Positions 21,178 through 29,864 of a stretch of DNA of 64,000 nt are shown here, piece by piece; position 1 is the first letter of the stretch, and each line of letters starts with the position of its first letter. Made by a program: the position numbers and the translations under genes. The DNA lies in the NCBI RefSeq assembly GCF_030814475.1, contig NZ_JAUSVF010000001.1, forward strand, positions 4,001,001-4,065,000. Direction: 5' to 3'. The DNA is from Pararhizobium capsulatum DSM 1112 (GTDB taxonomy: Bacteria; Pseudomonadota; Alphaproteobacteria; Rhizobiales; Rhizobiaceae). The notes under the pieces were generated by a model. That model made no database searches, had not been told where the DNA came from, and worked only from the letters and a program-made list of their open reading frames with translations.

Positions 21178-21633
21178 CTACTGGTCCTTCTTGGGTTGGG
21201 TCACGAGGCCGATGTTCTTGAAGCCAGCCTCCTGGATGCGCGACATGACGTCAGCGATCACGCCATAGGGCGACGTGGCGTCGCCACGCACAAAAATCCG
21301 CTCGCTGTAACCTGTCGTCGCAATCGCTTCGAGCTTGGCAGCAACTTCCTCGACCGGGATCGGGGTTTCCTGCAGGAAGATCTGGCCGTCGCTCTTCACG
21401 GAGATGGTGATCGGCTGCGTTTCGGAATTCAGCGCTTTTGCCTGCGTCTCGGGAAGATCGATCGGCACGCCGACCGTCATCATCGGTGCTGCGACCATGA
21501 AGATGATGAGCAGAACAAGCATGACGTCGACAAACGGCGTCACATTGATTTCACTCATGATGGCCTTGTTGCGCCCGCCGCGACGACGGCGACCGCCGCC
21601 AGAACCGTTGGAACCGCCTACTGCCATACCCAT
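21178..21633 (-). CDS. tolR: Tol-Pal system proton-channel protein TolR
   Basis: ExbD/TolR family, 151 residues. One membrane helix begins at the functional Asp ([20 protein letters not shown], ~26-45); the Asp in this helix carries protons. The basic Gly/Arg-rich N-terminus ([10 protein letters not shown]) is a rhizobial extension. The periplasmic domain follows ([20 protein letters not shown]). GGAG lies 7 bases before the ATG. Partner of TolQ, 40 bp upstream. Confidence 0.95.
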   Translation of the reverse strand: MGMAVGGSNGSGGGRRRRGGRNKAIMSEINVTPFVDVMLVLLIIFMVAAPMMTVGVPIDLPETQAKALNSETQPITISVKSDGQIFLQETPIPVEEVAAKLEAIATTGYSERIFVRGDATSPYGVIADVMSRIQEAGFKNIGLVTQPKKDQ

Positions 21634-21673
21634 GGGTTTTCTCCGTCCTTTAAGCCCGCTTTAACGCGCGGCC

Positions 21674-22393
21674 TTACTGCGCGGCTTGGCGCGGCTGCAG
21701 CTTCTCATCGATCTGGCGCGAAAGGATGGCCGAGAACTCGTCGGCAAAACCTTCCATGCGGCCGGTGATCTTGCCGGCATCGGCAGAAAACTTGTTATAG
21801 GCGATAACCGCCGGGATAGCTGCCAGAAGGCCGATAGCAGTTGCCAGAAGCGCCTCGGCGATACCCGGTGCGACAACCGCGAGGTTGGTCGACTTCGAGC
21901 CGGCGATCGCCTGGAACGAGGTCATGATACCAACGACCGTACCGAACAGACCGACGAAGGGGCCGGCGGAGCCGATGGTTGCAAGCGATCCCAGACGGGC
22001 CGACAGCGTCTCGGATTCCCGCGCCAGCGTCACGTCCATGGCGCGGTCGATACGCATCTGCAGGCCGATCGGCGAGCGGGCGCCGCGCTCGAAACTCTTC
22101 TTCCATTCGCGCATGGCCGAGACGAAGATCGCGCCCATGCCCGAGGTCTGGCGATCCGAGAGGGTGCGATAAAGCTCCTCAAGCGACTGCCCGGACCAGA
22201 ATACCTGTTCAAAGGCATCGGCCTGACGGCGGGCCTTGGCGAAGCTCAAGGTCTTGTCGACCACGATCGCCCAGGTCCAGACGGAGGCGCCAATCAGCCC
22301 CAGCATCACCAGCTTCACAACGAAGCCTGCCTGCATGAAGAGCGACCAGAGCGATACGTCGGTCGTTGCGGCTGCCAGTCCTACCTGTTCCAT
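21674..22393 (-). CDS. tolQ: Tol-Pal system motor protein TolQ
   Basis: MotA/TolQ/ExbB family inner-membrane protein, ~239 residues, three membrane helices: first at ~22-44 (AGFVVKLVMLGLIGASVWTW), then the TolQ signature LGSLATIGSAGPFVGLFGTV and a third helix LLATAIGLLAAIPAVIAYN. Starts at 22393 (MEQVGLAAATTDVSLWSLF) after GGGGATTTACGA. Heads tolQRAB-pal. In many bacteria ybgC lies directly upstream of tolQ; here ybgC is 4.2 kb away, beyond ku-ligD. Confidence 0.95.
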   Translation of the reverse strand: MEQVGLAAATTDVSLWSLFMQAGFVVKLVMLGLIGASVWTWAIVVDKTLSFAKARRQADAFEQVFWSGQSLEELYRTLSDRQTSGMGAIFVSAMREWKKSFERGARSPIGLQMRIDRAMDVTLARESETLSARLGSLATIGSAGPFVGLFGTVVGIMTSFQAIAGSKSTNLAVVAPGIAEALLATAIGLLAAIPAVIAYNKFSADAGKITGRMEGFADEFSAILSRQIDEKLQPRQAAQ

Positions 22394-22703
22394 TCGTAAA
22401 TCCCCGAATCCAAACACCCGGCGGGAGCACCGATTTGCTCACGGCCAGGTAGCTCAAACGTCCTTGCTAAAGATTGACCCGGCATAAGCCTCTGGATCTG
22501 CCCCTGAGCTGATCTTCAAGCCCTGTCTTTCTGCCTTTTTGCGGTCAATCTTGGTCAAAGGATGACGTGCACTGCACAAAACCCTAATACAACGCATTAA
22601 GACATCATTATGGTTAAGAGACCGTTACTTCCCGGAAAGATAAGGCGGAAACATCAAAGGCTGGCGCCGGGGAACCTTCACAGGTCCCCAGCGTTATTTG
22701 GCC
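22394..22703. other. Intergenic region between tolQ and the unknown gene at 22704
   Basis: 310 bp between divergent genes. It should hold the tolQ promoter and that of the plus-strand gene. It is AT-richer around 22580-22620 (TAATACAACGCATTAAGACATCATTATGG). I see no confident -35/-10 pair and no gene. Confidence 0.5.
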
Positions 22704-22976
22704 ATGACAATCATACCGCCGAAGAACAAATCCAAGACCACCACGGAACGAGCTTTCGACCGTCGCGACCGGCTGATTCTGGCGCTTTATGCCCAGCTCA
22801 AGGCCGAGAGACAGACGCGCGAAGCGCTCGAATGGTCTATCGCCAACGGCGTGCTCTCACGCGAAATTCTGGAGGCCATGGCGGCCGATCCCGTTCCCGC
22901 CGTTACCAGCGATGATGCGGCTGCACTCGAAAGGCTGCTCGCGCGCGATGGACGCACCAAAGGAATACGCCACTAG
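22704..22976 (+). CDS. Small helical protein of unknown function
   Basis: About 90 residues, not recognised. Basic N-terminus (PPKNKSKTTTERAFDRRDR), then a predicted long amphipathic helix (LILALYAQLKAERQTREALEWS) and a second helical part (SREILEAMAADP). No membrane segment or cysteine. The frame also opens with a TTG six bases earlier (22698), but the ATG at 22704 is more likely. Its TAG stop is the first three bases of a RIME element (22974). It lies directly upstream of ku on the same strand; whether it belongs with the repair genes is unknown. Confidence 0.6.
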   Translation: MTIIPPKNKSKTTTERAFDRRDRLILALYAQLKAERQTREALEWSIANGVLSREILEAMAADPVPAVTSDDAAALERLLARDGRTKGIRH

Positions 22977-23077
22977 AGGATGTCTGGTTCGGATTGAACC
23001 AGACATCCTCTAGCTTCTTTTGTTTTCGTTTGTCTTTTCGGGGAGACCGGTTTCCACTTTTCCCTGACAAACTCTAG
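22974..23077 (+). repeat. RIME-type palindromic repeat, copy 2 of 3
   Basis: Same element as 1033-1132. The first palindrome is nearly perfect (TAGAGGATGTCTGGTTC ... GAACCAGACATCCTCTA), then the linker TTCTTTTGTTTTCG and the second palindrome GTTTGTC...GACAAAC ending CTCTAG. The leading TAG is the stop codon of the 22704-22976 gene. It lies 32 bp upstream of ku, so the hairpins may sit in the ku mRNA leader. Confidence 0.85.
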
Positions 23078-23108
23078 ACCGGAGACCTCGCACCAGAAGG
23101 AAAAGCAG

Positions 23109-23969
23109 ATGGTATCGCATGCTTTATGGAAAGGCCAGTTGCGGCTTTCGCTGGTTTCCATTCCCGTCGAAGTCTATAGCGCCACCCGCCCCGGCGCCCG
23201 CTTCTCCTTCCGCCAGATACACGAGCCTTCCGGAAAGCCCGTGCACTATGACAAGGTCGTGGAAGGCGTTGGTCCCGTTGACATGGATGAGATTGTCAAA
23301 GGCTATGAGTATGAGAGTGGCAAATATGTGCTGCTTGAGCCGGAGGAGATCGATGCGGTCAAGCTCGAGACGAAGAAGGCACTGGAAATGGTCCAGTTCG
23401 TCGACTCCGCGGAAATCTCGCCGATCTACTACGACAAACCCTATTATGTGGTTCCGACCGACGACCTTGCTGAAGATGCCTACCGCGTCGTGCGCGATGC
23501 CCTGCGCAAATCCGGAAAGGTCGGGCTTGGCCAGCTGACACTTCGTGGCCGCGAATATATCGCCGCGATCCGCCCCTGTGGCGATGGCCTGCTTCTGGAA
23601 ACGCTTCACTACGCCGATGAACTGAAGAAGGCCGATCCGATGTTTTCCGGCCTTTCCGGCAAGACATCGGACAAGGAACTGCTGGAGGTCGCAACGGCTC
23701 TCATCGACCGGAAATCCGGGAAATTCGATGCGGCCAGCTTCAAGGACAACTATTCGGCCGCCCTCAAGGAACTCGTGAAGAAGAAGCTCAAAGGCAAGAA
23801 GATCATCGACGTCAATGACGACGAGGAAAAATCGGAAAGCCGCAGCGACAATGTTATCGACCTGATGTCGGCCCTGAAGAAGAGCCTCGAAGGAGGAGAG
23901 GAAAAGAAGGCCCCCGCAAAAAAGCCGGCAGCCAAACCGACCGCTCCGCGCAAGAAGAAATCGGCGTGA
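23109..23969 (+). CDS. ku: Ku-type DNA end-binding protein (NHEJ)
   Basis: Homodimeric ring that binds double-strand DNA ends and recruits LigD. 286 residues: Ku core from MVSHALWKGQLRLSLVSIPV through FRQIHEPSGKPVHYDKVVEG, MDEIVKGYEYE, VQFVDSAEISPIYYDKPYYV and LGQLTLRGREYIAAIRPCG, then a Lys/Pro/Ala-rich C-terminal tail (EEKKAPAKKPAAKPTAPRKKK) as in bacterial Ku, which helps DNA binding and LigD recruitment. AAGGAAAAGCAG precedes the ATG. ligD follows 12 bp downstream. Confidence 0.95.
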   Translation: MVSHALWKGQLRLSLVSIPVEVYSATRPGARFSFRQIHEPSGKPVHYDKVVEGVGPVDMDEIVKGYEYESGKYVLLEPEEIDAVKLETKKALEMVQFVDSAEISPIYYDKPYYVVPTDDLAEDAYRVVRDALRKSGKVGLGQLTLRGREYIAAIRPCGDGLLLETLHYADELKKADPMFSGLSGKTSDKELLEVATALIDRKSGKFDAASFKDNYSAALKELVKKKLKGKKIIDVNDDEEKSESRSDNVIDLMSALKKSLEGGEEKKAPAKKPAAKPTAPRKKKSA

Positions 23970-23981
23970 CGGGAGACGACG

Positions 23982-26567
23982 ATGGCACAGGACCAGCTTC
24001 AGGAATACAATCGCAAGCGTGATTTCTCAAAAACGGCCGAACCCAAGGGGTCCGCAAAGCGAGCCAAGGCAGGCAATCGCTTCCTCGTGCAGAAGCACGA
24101 CGCCACGCGGCTGCACTATGATTTCCGCCTCGAATGGAACGGCGTATTGAAAAGCTGGGCCGTGACCCGCGGTCCGAGCCTCAACCCCGACGACAAACGC
24201 CTCGCAGTGCGCACAGAAGACCATCCTCTCGCCTATGGTGATTTCGAGGGCACGATCCCCGCCAAACAATATGGCGGCGGTACCGTGATGCTCTGGGACA
24301 CCGGCTCTTGGGAACCGGACAACGATCCGGACGAAGGGCTTCGCGAAGGCAAGCTGAAATTCCACATCCATGGCGAGCGCATGCATGGCGGCTGGACCTT
24401 GGTACGGATGAAGCCGCGCAACGGTGAAAAGCGGGAAAACTGGCTGCTGATCAAGGAGCGGGACGAAGACGCCAATGAAGATGGCGAAAGCCTGATCGAG
24501 GACAACTTCACCAGCGTCAAGACCGGTCGCCTGATGGACGAGATCGCCGCCGGCAAGGGTGCCTCCAAGGATGCGGCCCGCGTCTGGAACTCCAATCAGG
24601 CCGTTGCGAAGAATGTGGAGGCGCAGCCGCAGGAGCCAACGCCGCAAAAACATGCCGGAAAACGCCCTGTCTTTGTCGAGCCACAGCTTGCGACGCTTGT
24701 CACACGTGCGCCGGAAGGTGGCACGTGGCTGAGCGAGGTCAAGTTTGACGGCTACCGGCTGCTGGTCGCCATTGGCGGTGGGGAGGTCACCTGCTTCACC
24801 CGGACCGGCCTCGACTGGACCGAGAAATTTCCCGATATCGCCAAGGGCTTTGCCGCGCTCCAGTGCAAAAGTGCGCTCATCGATGGCGAGGCTGTCGCGG
24901 TCTCCGGTGAAGGTTCGAAGTTCTCGGCGTTGCAAAGGGCGCTGAAGATCGGTGGCGAGACGCGGTTCTATGCCTTCGATCTGCTTTCACTGGATGGCAA
25001 GGATTTGCGAAAGAAACCATTGATCGAACGCAAGGAGACATTGAAGACTTTGCTTTCCACGCTCGGCCCGGAGCGGCGGGTACAGTATAGCGAGCATGTC
25101 CAAGGAAACAGCAACAAGGTTTTCCAGGCGATGTGCAAGGCCGGCCAGGAAGGCATCATCGCAAAGCGGGCGAATGATCCTTATAAATCAGGGCGCGTCG
25201 GCAGCTGGGTAAAAGTCAAATGCACTCGGCGCCAGGAATTCGTCATCGGCGGCTATTCCCGCTCGGACAAACGCGGCCGGGCCTTCGCCTCGCTTCTGGT
25301 CGGCAGCTATGAGGGCGATAAGCTTGTCTATCGCGGTCGTGTCGGAACGGGTTTCGACGAGACCACGATGGAGGATCTCGCCGGGCGATTTACGAAGCTG
25401 AAGCAAGAGAAATCGGCGTTCGAGAGCGTCCCGAAGGACATTGCGCGCGGTGCCGTCTGGGTCAAACCGCAGCTTGTCGCCGAAATTGATTTCGCCGAGT
25501 TTACCGATGACGGCCATATTCGCCACGGAGCTTTCGAGGGTCTGCGCGAAGACAAGGAGGCCAAGGCTGTGACTTTGGAAAGCACGACATCAACGGATAA
25601 GGCGGCCATGCCCGAAGATACCACGAAACCGGCCCCCAAAGCCGCAAGCGGGAGTAAAGCAACGAGCAAGGAGAAAGAGGGCAATGTCCTCGGCATCCGC
25701 ATCAGCAGCGGCAATCGCACACTGTTCTCCGATCCCGAGATCACCAAGCTGGATCTCGCCCGCTACTACGGTGTTGTCGCCGAGCGGATGCTGCCATTTA
25801 TCGCAGAACATCCGGCCTCGATCTTGCGCTGCCCGCAGGGTCCGGATCATCAATGCTTCTACCAGAAGCACGCAAGCGACGGCTTTCCCGATGAAATCCT
25901 GCAGATACCGATCGAGGAAGCCGATGGCGACATCGCCAACTATCTCTATGTGAAGGATGGCAAAGGGCTGGTCTCCGCGGTGCAGATGGGGACGATCGAA
26001 TTCCATATCTGGGGATCGCGCATCGACCGATTGGACATGGCCGATCGCCTAGTCTTCGATTTCGACCCTGACCCCAGCGTCACCTTTGAAACGGTGAAGG
26101 CCGCCTCTCTCCTGCTGCGCGACCGGCTGGAAAAACTTGGCTTGAAATCGCTCGCCATGGTCAGCGGCGGCAAGGGCGTGCACGTGATCGTGCCGCTTTC
26201 GCGCCGTGCATCATGGGAAGATGCCAAAGCCTTCGCCAAGACGCTGTCTTCGAAGATCGCTGATGAAGACCCCGAGCACTACATCGCGACCATGTCCAAG
26301 GCCAAGCGCAAGGGCCGTATCTTCATCGACTGGCTGCGCAACGAACGCGGCGCGACGGCGATTTCGCCCTACTCCGTCAGAGCCCGCGCAGGGGGCCCGG
26401 TGGCGACGCCCGTTAGCTGGGACGAGCTTGAAACGCTTGATGCCGCCAACAGCTTCCACATTCCAGACATTCTGGAGCGACTGGAAACGGCCGATCCATG
26501 GCAGGAGGCGAGCGGCTGGAAGCAGGGGCTGACCAGGACGATGCTGGAAAAGGTCGGCGTGGAATAA
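23982..26567 (+). CDS. ligD: Multidomain NHEJ DNA ligase LigD
   Basis: 861 residues, the three-domain bacterial form in the order 3'-phosphoesterase, ligase, polymerase. PE domain at ~1-200 (RFLVQKHDATRLHYDFRLE and the cap motif PAKQYGGGTVMLWD). ATP-dependent ligase at ~225-520 with the adenylated lysine in EVKFDGYR, IDGEAVA, EGIIAKR, and an OB domain. Archaeo-eukaryotic primase/polymerase domain at ~570-860 with RYYGVVAERMLPFI, QKHASDGFP and the metal aspartates DFDPDP. Joined to ku in one operon; together they are sufficient for end joining. The next gene, ybgC, converges with only 3 bp between stops. Confidence 0.96.
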   Translation: MAQDQLQEYNRKRDFSKTAEPKGSAKRAKAGNRFLVQKHDATRLHYDFRLEWNGVLKSWAVTRGPSLNPDDKRLAVRTEDHPLAYGDFEGTIPAKQYGGGTVMLWDTGSWEPDNDPDEGLREGKLKFHIHGERMHGGWTLVRMKPRNGEKRENWLLIKERDEDANEDGESLIEDNFTSVKTGRLMDEIAAGKGASKDAARVWNSNQAVAKNVEAQPQEPTPQKHAGKRPVFVEPQLATLVTRAPEGGTWLSEVKFDGYRLLVAIGGGEVTCFTRTGLDWTEKFPDIAKGFAALQCKSALIDGEAVAVSGEGSKFSALQRALKIGGETRFYAFDLLSLDGKDLRKKPLIERKETLKTLLSTLGPERRVQYSEHVQGNSNKVFQAMCKAGQEGIIAKRANDPYKSGRVGSWVKVKCTRRQEFVIGGYSRSDKRGRAFASLLVGSYEGDKLVYRGRVGTGFDETTMEDLAGRFTKLKQEKSAFESVPKDIARGAVWVKPQLVAEIDFAEFTDDGHIRHGAFEGLREDKEAKAVTLESTTSTDKAAMPEDTTKPAPKAASGSKATSKEKEGNVLGIRISSGNRTLFSDPEITKLDLARYYGVVAERMLPFIAEHPASILRCPQGPDHQCFYQKHASDGFPDEILQIPIEEADGDIANYLYVKDGKGLVSAVQMGTIEFHIWGSRIDRLDMADRLVFDFDPDPSVTFETVKAASLLLRDRLEKLGLKSLAMVSGGKGVHVIVPLSRRASWEDAKAFAKTLSSKIADEDPEHYIATMSKAKRKGRIFIDWLRNERGATAISPYSVRARAGGPVATPVSWDELETLDAANSFHIPDILERLETADPWQEASGWKQGLTRTMLEKVGVE

Positions 26568-26570
26568 CCG

Positions 26571-27014
26571 TCAGGTGTTGCCGAGGAATTTCTTGGCCAG
26601 CGTTTCAGGCAATCGGCGTGGCCGACCGCCGGCATTGATGACGGCGATGATCACCTTGGCAGCGATCAGCAACGTGCCTTCCCGACGTATTTCCTGGAGC
26701 AAAACCATCTTGGCGCCGCCAGCCTTCTCTGTTGCTGTCGTTATGGTGAGCACGTCATCCATGCGTGCCGGCGCCTTGAAGTCGATCTCCATGCGATGAA
26801 CGACGAAGACCAATCCTTCGCTTTCGCCTTCGATGGCAAGCGTCGCCTGCTCGACGCCGAGGAGACGCAGATAATCCGTGCGGGCACGCTCCATGAAATG
26901 CAGATAACGGGCATGATAGACGACACCGGAAAAATCCGTGTCTTCGTAATAGACCCGTTGGATCAGCCGGTGTCCGGTTTCAGTCAACTCGCCGGAAAGC
27001 GCAATCAATGTCAT
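26571..27014 (-). CDS. ybgC: Tol-Pal-associated acyl-CoA thioesterase YbgC
   Basis: Hot-dog-fold thioesterase, 147 residues. The family signature with the catalytic Asp is at the N-terminus (RVYYEDTDFSGVVYHARYLH, ~20-39), followed by FMERARTDYLRLLG. Usually the first gene of the tol-pal operon; in this genome it ends the ruv-side operon and is cut off from tolQ by ku-ligD on the opposite strand. Confidence 0.93.
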   Translation of the reverse strand: MTLIALSGELTETGHRLIQRVYYEDTDFSGVVYHARYLHFMERARTDYLRLLGVEQATLAIEGESEGLVFVVHRMEIDFKAPARMDDVLTITTATEKAGGAKMVLLQEIRREGTLLIAAKVIIAVINAGGRPRRLPETLAKKFLGNT

Positions 27015-27093
27015 CGCATGCCCCAGGATTTTATTCTGAGGGGACGACTAGCACTGGCTGCCGGGTTCCGGAAGTGGAAAGGCGCTGAAGGCC

Positions 27094-27414
27094 TCAGGAA
27101 TGCAGGTCCGCCTTCTGCTTGCTCGCCCAGTCACGCCCGGCATCGCCGCCCCAGAGCAGCCAGGCGATGTAACCGGGCGACGGGTTACTGTCATTGCCGA
27201 AATCGGCGCTTTCCTTGTCGATGTTGTGGCGGGAAAAGAAGCTCGCCATCCGCTTGATCGTATCGTCCGACAGCGAGCGTCGGTTTTTCAGGTCTCGTGC
27301 GCGGGCCACTCCGATCTGCGTGCCGCCACGATGAAACCTGCGCCTCAGCGCAAGCCCTTTCTCCGCCGCCTTGGCCACTGCCACGGGCGGGACATGTCCG
27401 CCGATATCGCTCAT
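27094..27414 (-). CDS. Conserved small protein of unknown function
   Basis: 106 residues. A conserved C-terminal domain is recognisable: RSLSDDTIKRMASFFSRH, then a Lys/Asp linker and PSPGYIAWLLWGGDAGRDWA. This R-M-x-x-F-F-x-R-H ... W-x-L-W-G-G-D-x-G pattern recurs in many alphaproteobacterial small proteins and in phage-related proteins, with no known function as far as I know. GGGAAAGGGTC precedes the ATG. Its start codon overlaps the stop of a 31-codon ORF (27411-27506) as ATGA. Lies between nudix and ybgC on the same strand. Confidence 0.75.
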   Translation of the reverse strand: MSDIGGHVPPVAVAKAAEKGLALRRRFHRGGTQIGVARARDLKNRRSLSDDTIKRMASFFSRHNIDKESADFGNDSNPSPGYIAWLLWGGDAGRDWASKQKADLHS

Positions 27415-27506
27415 GACCCTTTCCCCACTTCAGAAGCGCTTTTTTCCTTCGGCGCGTCCCCGGCCCATTGCCAGGTGGTGACGGAACCTTTCCTGATCGC
27501 TGACAT
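27411..27506 (-). CDS. Small 31-residue ORF coupled to the 106-aa gene
   Basis: ATG at 27506 with a textbook AAGGAG seven bases upstream, 31 codons (MSAIRKGSVTTWQWAGDAP then KEKSASEVGKGS), ending in a TGA that overlaps the next ATG (ATGA). Hydrophilic, one Trp pair (TWQW), no membrane or signal segment. The perfect ribosome site and overlap argue for real translation, either as a protein or as a coupler for the downstream gene. Not recognised. Confidence 0.55.
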   Translation of the reverse strand: MSAIRKGSVTTWQWAGDAPKEKSASEVGKGS

Positions 27507-27556
27507 GTCCATTCTCCTTGTCATCAGGAAGAATGCGCACCCGCCGTGGAGGTTCC

Positions 27557-28075
27557 TTATCGATCGAGGTTACCGTCATCCCAGATGATATGCCGGGGCG
27601 TGAGAGGCAGATCCTCGATCTGCTCGGCGATGAAATAGGGTGGGATATCCAGCTCGGTCAGCGCCTGTCGCGTGGCCTTTGCCCATTTGAACTCGAGATC
27701 GTTCTTCCCGTCCTTCAGCCGATGGATGATTTCCGTCGGGTGGAAGGGCAGGCTGTCGGGCAGTTCCATGAGGTAGTAGAAGCCGATCTCGTGGAAATCG
27801 CGCTTCTCATAGTGAAAGAAGTTCTCGACCATCCAGAGCATGCGCCCGACTTTTACGGTGACGCCGAGTTCTTCCATCATCTCGCGCTCGATCGTCTGGG
27901 CAGACGTCTCTCCGATCTCCGCGCGACCGCCCGGAAAGGTCCAGAAATCCTCGTGCGTTGCCCGGTGGACGAGCACGTAGCCGTCGCGGAACCCAAGGCC
28001 GGCAATGCGAAAATTAAAGCGTGCGGGCTTGGCGTCGATGCGGATCATCTTCCGCTTTTTCTTGCCCTTCGACAT
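27557..28075 (-). CDS. NUDIX hydrolase
   Basis: About 172 residues; hydrolyses a nucleoside diphosphate-linked or similar pyrophosphate substrate not identifiable here. The Nudix box GRAEIGETSAQTIEREMMEELG fits G-x5-E-x7-R-E-x-x-E-E-x-G exactly (shown here as GRAEIGE, then seven residues, then REMMEELG). Begins with a basic MSKGKKKRKM. Start at 28075 lies one base after the ruvB TGA, indicating co-translation with ruvB; the longer frame would run into ruvB. Confidence 0.92.
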   Translation of the reverse strand: MSKGKKKRKMIRIDAKPARFNFRIAGLGFRDGYVLVHRATHEDFWTFPGGRAEIGETSAQTIEREMMEELGVTVKVGRMLWMVENFFHYEKRDFHEIGFYYLMELPDSLPFHPTEIIHRLKDGKNDLEFKWAKATRQALTELDIPPYFIAEQIEDLPLTPRHIIWDDGNLDR

Positions 28076-28076
28076 C

Positions 28077-29117
28077 TCAGTCGTCTTCCTGGAACAGACG
28101 GAACTGGGTGGCCTCAAGATCCTTCGGCACGGTCAGCCCCAGATGCTTCCAGGCATTGGCCGTCAGCACGCGCCCGCGCGGCGTGCGCTGGATAAAGCCC
28201 TGCTGGATCATATAGGGCTCGATAATGTCCTCGATCGCATCGCGCGGTTCGGAAAGCCCCGCCGCAATGGTCTCGATGCCGACCGGGCCACCGCCAAAAT
28301 TGAGCGCGATCATCGTCAGGTAGCGCTTGTCCAGCTGGTCGAAGCCCATGTTGTCAACAAGCAGCCGCGTCAGCGCCTCGTCCGCAATCTGTTTGGTGAC
28401 GGCCTCTGCCTTGGCCACTTCCGCAAAGTCACGCACGCGGCGCAGCAGCCGGCCGGCGATGCGCGGTGTGCCACGCGAGCGGCGGGCGATCTCGCGGGCG
28501 CCCTCGTCCGTCATACCAAGCCCCATCAGCCGCGCGCCACGGCGCACGATCGATTCCAGCTCCTCGACCGTGTAGAAATTCAACCGAACCGGAATACCGA
28601 AGCGATCCCGGAGCGGTGTCGTCAAAAGCCCGAGACGGGTGGTGGCGGCAACGAGCGTGAACTTTGAAAGGTCGATCTTCACCGAGCGGGCGGACGGGCC
28701 CTCGCCGATGATCAGGTCGAGCTGGAAATCCTCCATGGCCGGATAGAGGATTTCCTCAACCGCCGGGTTGAGCCGGTGGATTTCGTCGATGAACAGCACA
28801 TCGCGTTCTTCGAGATTGGTCAGCAGCGCCGCAAGATCACCCGCCTTGGCGATGACCGGACCCGAGGTCGAGCGGAAATTGACGCCGAGTTCCTTGGCCA
28901 TGATCTGCGCCAGCGTTGTCTTGCCAAGGCCGGGCGGGCCAACGAAGAGAACGTGATCCAGCGCCTCACCGCGGTTCTTCGCCGCCTCGATGAAAATCTT
29001 CAGGTTGGCGCGTGCTTCCGCCTGCCCCGTGAATTCATCGAGCGACTGCGGCCGCAGCGTCGTATCGATATCCTCGCCGCGCTTTTCGGGGGAGATGAGA
29101 CGGGCGGGATCATTCAT
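28077..29117 (-). CDS. ruvB: Holliday junction branch-migration helicase RuvB
   Basis: AAA+ ATPase motor of RuvAB. 346 residues. Walker [12 protein letters not shown] (~60-70), Walker [11 protein letters not shown] (~110), the hairpin [17 protein letters not shown], sensor [18 protein letters not shown], arginine finger and the C-terminal winged helix ([18 protein letters not shown]). Its ATG overlaps the vapC stop as ATGA (29114-29117), so translation of ruvB is coupled to the toxin gene rather than to ruvA. Confidence 0.97.
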   Translation of the reverse strand: MNDPARLISPEKRGEDIDTTLRPQSLDEFTGQAEARANLKIFIEAAKNRGEALDHVLFVGPPGLGKTTLAQIMAKELGVNFRSTSGPVIAKAGDLAALLTNLEERDVLFIDEIHRLNPAVEEILYPAMEDFQLDLIIGEGPSARSVKIDLSKFTLVAATTRLGLLTTPLRDRFGIPVRLNFYTVEELESIVRRGARLMGLGMTDEGAREIARRSRGTPRIAGRLLRRVRDFAEVAKAEAVTKQIADEALTRLLVDNMGFDQLDKRYLTMIALNFGGGPVGIETIAAGLSEPRDAIEDIIEPYMIQQGFIQRTPRGRVLTANAWKHLGLTVPKDLEATQFRLFQEDD

Positions 29118-29518
29118 GCGAGACGTTCCATTCCAAGGACATTGCGGGCAGCCTTCACGTCGAAAGTTTTGATGGACTGGCAGCTCTCTTCAAGAGAGCG
29201 GCAGGCAATCAGGGCATCAGCGAAATCCGCGTTGTTCGATTCGACAAGCCGAAGGGCTTTTATAACCAGCGTATGATTTTCCACGACCAGCCCCCGCGTA
29301 TGGAGCAGTCGGTCAATGGCAAGCACGACGTGCTTTTTGGTGTAGCGATATTGCGATCTCAAGGCCCAATCGAGCTCCAGCAAGCTCACCAGCGTGATGA
29401 ATGCCGAATATTCCCGGCCGAGTCCCTGGCCAAAATCCAGTGCAGCCGCCCTTTGCGTTGGATCATCATCGACAAACAGGCGCAGCACGACATTCGTATC
29501 GAGGCCAAAAACAATCAT
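29114..29518 (-). CDS. vapC: PIN-domain ribonuclease toxin (VapC family)
   Basis: 134 residues. PIN fold: [14 protein letters not shown] at the N-terminus with the first catalytic Asp (residue 7), LLELDWALR with the acidic residue of the second motif, [15 protein letters not shown] with the third, and TFDVKAA with the last Asp. All four acidic positions are present, so the nuclease is probably active. ATG overlaps the antitoxin stop (ATGA at 29515-29518) and its TGA overlaps the ruvB start. Inferred target is tRNA or rRNA as for other VapC proteins. Confidence 0.88.
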   Translation of the reverse strand: MIVFGLDTNVVLRLFVDDDPTQRAAALDFGQGLGREYSAFITLVSLLELDWALRSQYRYTKKHVVLAIDRLLHTRGLVVENHTLVIKALRLVESNNADFADALIACRSLEESCQSIKTFDVKAARNVLGMERLA

Positions 29519-29799
29519 GCCGCAGCATCCGATTGGGCAACATCATCCGTGTCGACAACATTGGCACCGCCGGCTTTGAGAACCGAGGAATCGACCTCAT
29601 CCAGGCTCGCCACCCCAGCGGGTGGTTTACCGAGGAGCCCGCCCAGATCGTTGAAATCCACGTTCTTGGGCGTGACGACCACTTCGCCATCGATAAAAGA
29701 ATAAATGAGCTGATCGCCCGGACGAAGGTTGAGAGCCTCCCGCATTTCCTTGGGGATAGTGACCTGCCCTTTCGGCGAAAGCGTAAGCTCCCAAAACAT
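29515..29799 (-). CDS. vapB: AbrB/SpoVT-type antitoxin (VapB family)
   Basis: 94 residues. The swapped-hairpin AbrB DNA-binding domain is at the N-terminus (ELTLSPKGQVTIPKEMREAL, LRPGDQLIYSF), the toxin-neutralising tail is acidic/hydrophobic (FNDLGGLLGKPPAGVASLDEV, then an Ala/Asp-rich end). AGGAA lies upstream of the ATG. A perfect inverted repeat GAAATTT-N4-AAATTTC lies 31 bp upstream, a likely autoregulatory operator. Antitoxin-first order and stop/start overlap are typical of type II modules. Confidence 0.88.
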   Translation of the reverse strand: MFWELTLSPKGQVTIPKEMREALNLRPGDQLIYSFIDGEVVVTPKNVDFNDLGGLLGKPPAGVASLDEVDSSVLKAGGANVVDTDDVAQSDAAA

Positions 29800-29802
29800 C
29801 GA

Positions 29803-29847
29803 GAAATTCCTACAAAATTCGTTTCGGAAGAAATTTTAGCAAATTTC
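29803..29847 (-). promoter_or_regulatory. Candidate VapBC operator
   Basis: AT-rich island between ruvA and vapB. 29830-29847 is a perfect palindrome GAAATTT-TAGC-AAATTTC; closer to vapB lies the related GAAATTC-CTAC-AAAATTC (29804-29821). Two similar AT-rich dyads are the common plan for autoregulated toxin-antitoxin promoters. Confidence 0.5.
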
Positions 29848-29864
29848 CGCCGTTTCGCAACAAC

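Noticed and set aside
18929..21268. 779-codon open frame on the plus strand opposite tolB/tolA
   Set aside because: Shadow of the minus-strand tol genes: high third-position GC keeps the opposite strand open; low-complexity translation and no family resemblance.
29114..29799. Abortive-infection or defence island
   Set aside because: Only a single VapBC pair is present; surrounding genes are housekeeping.
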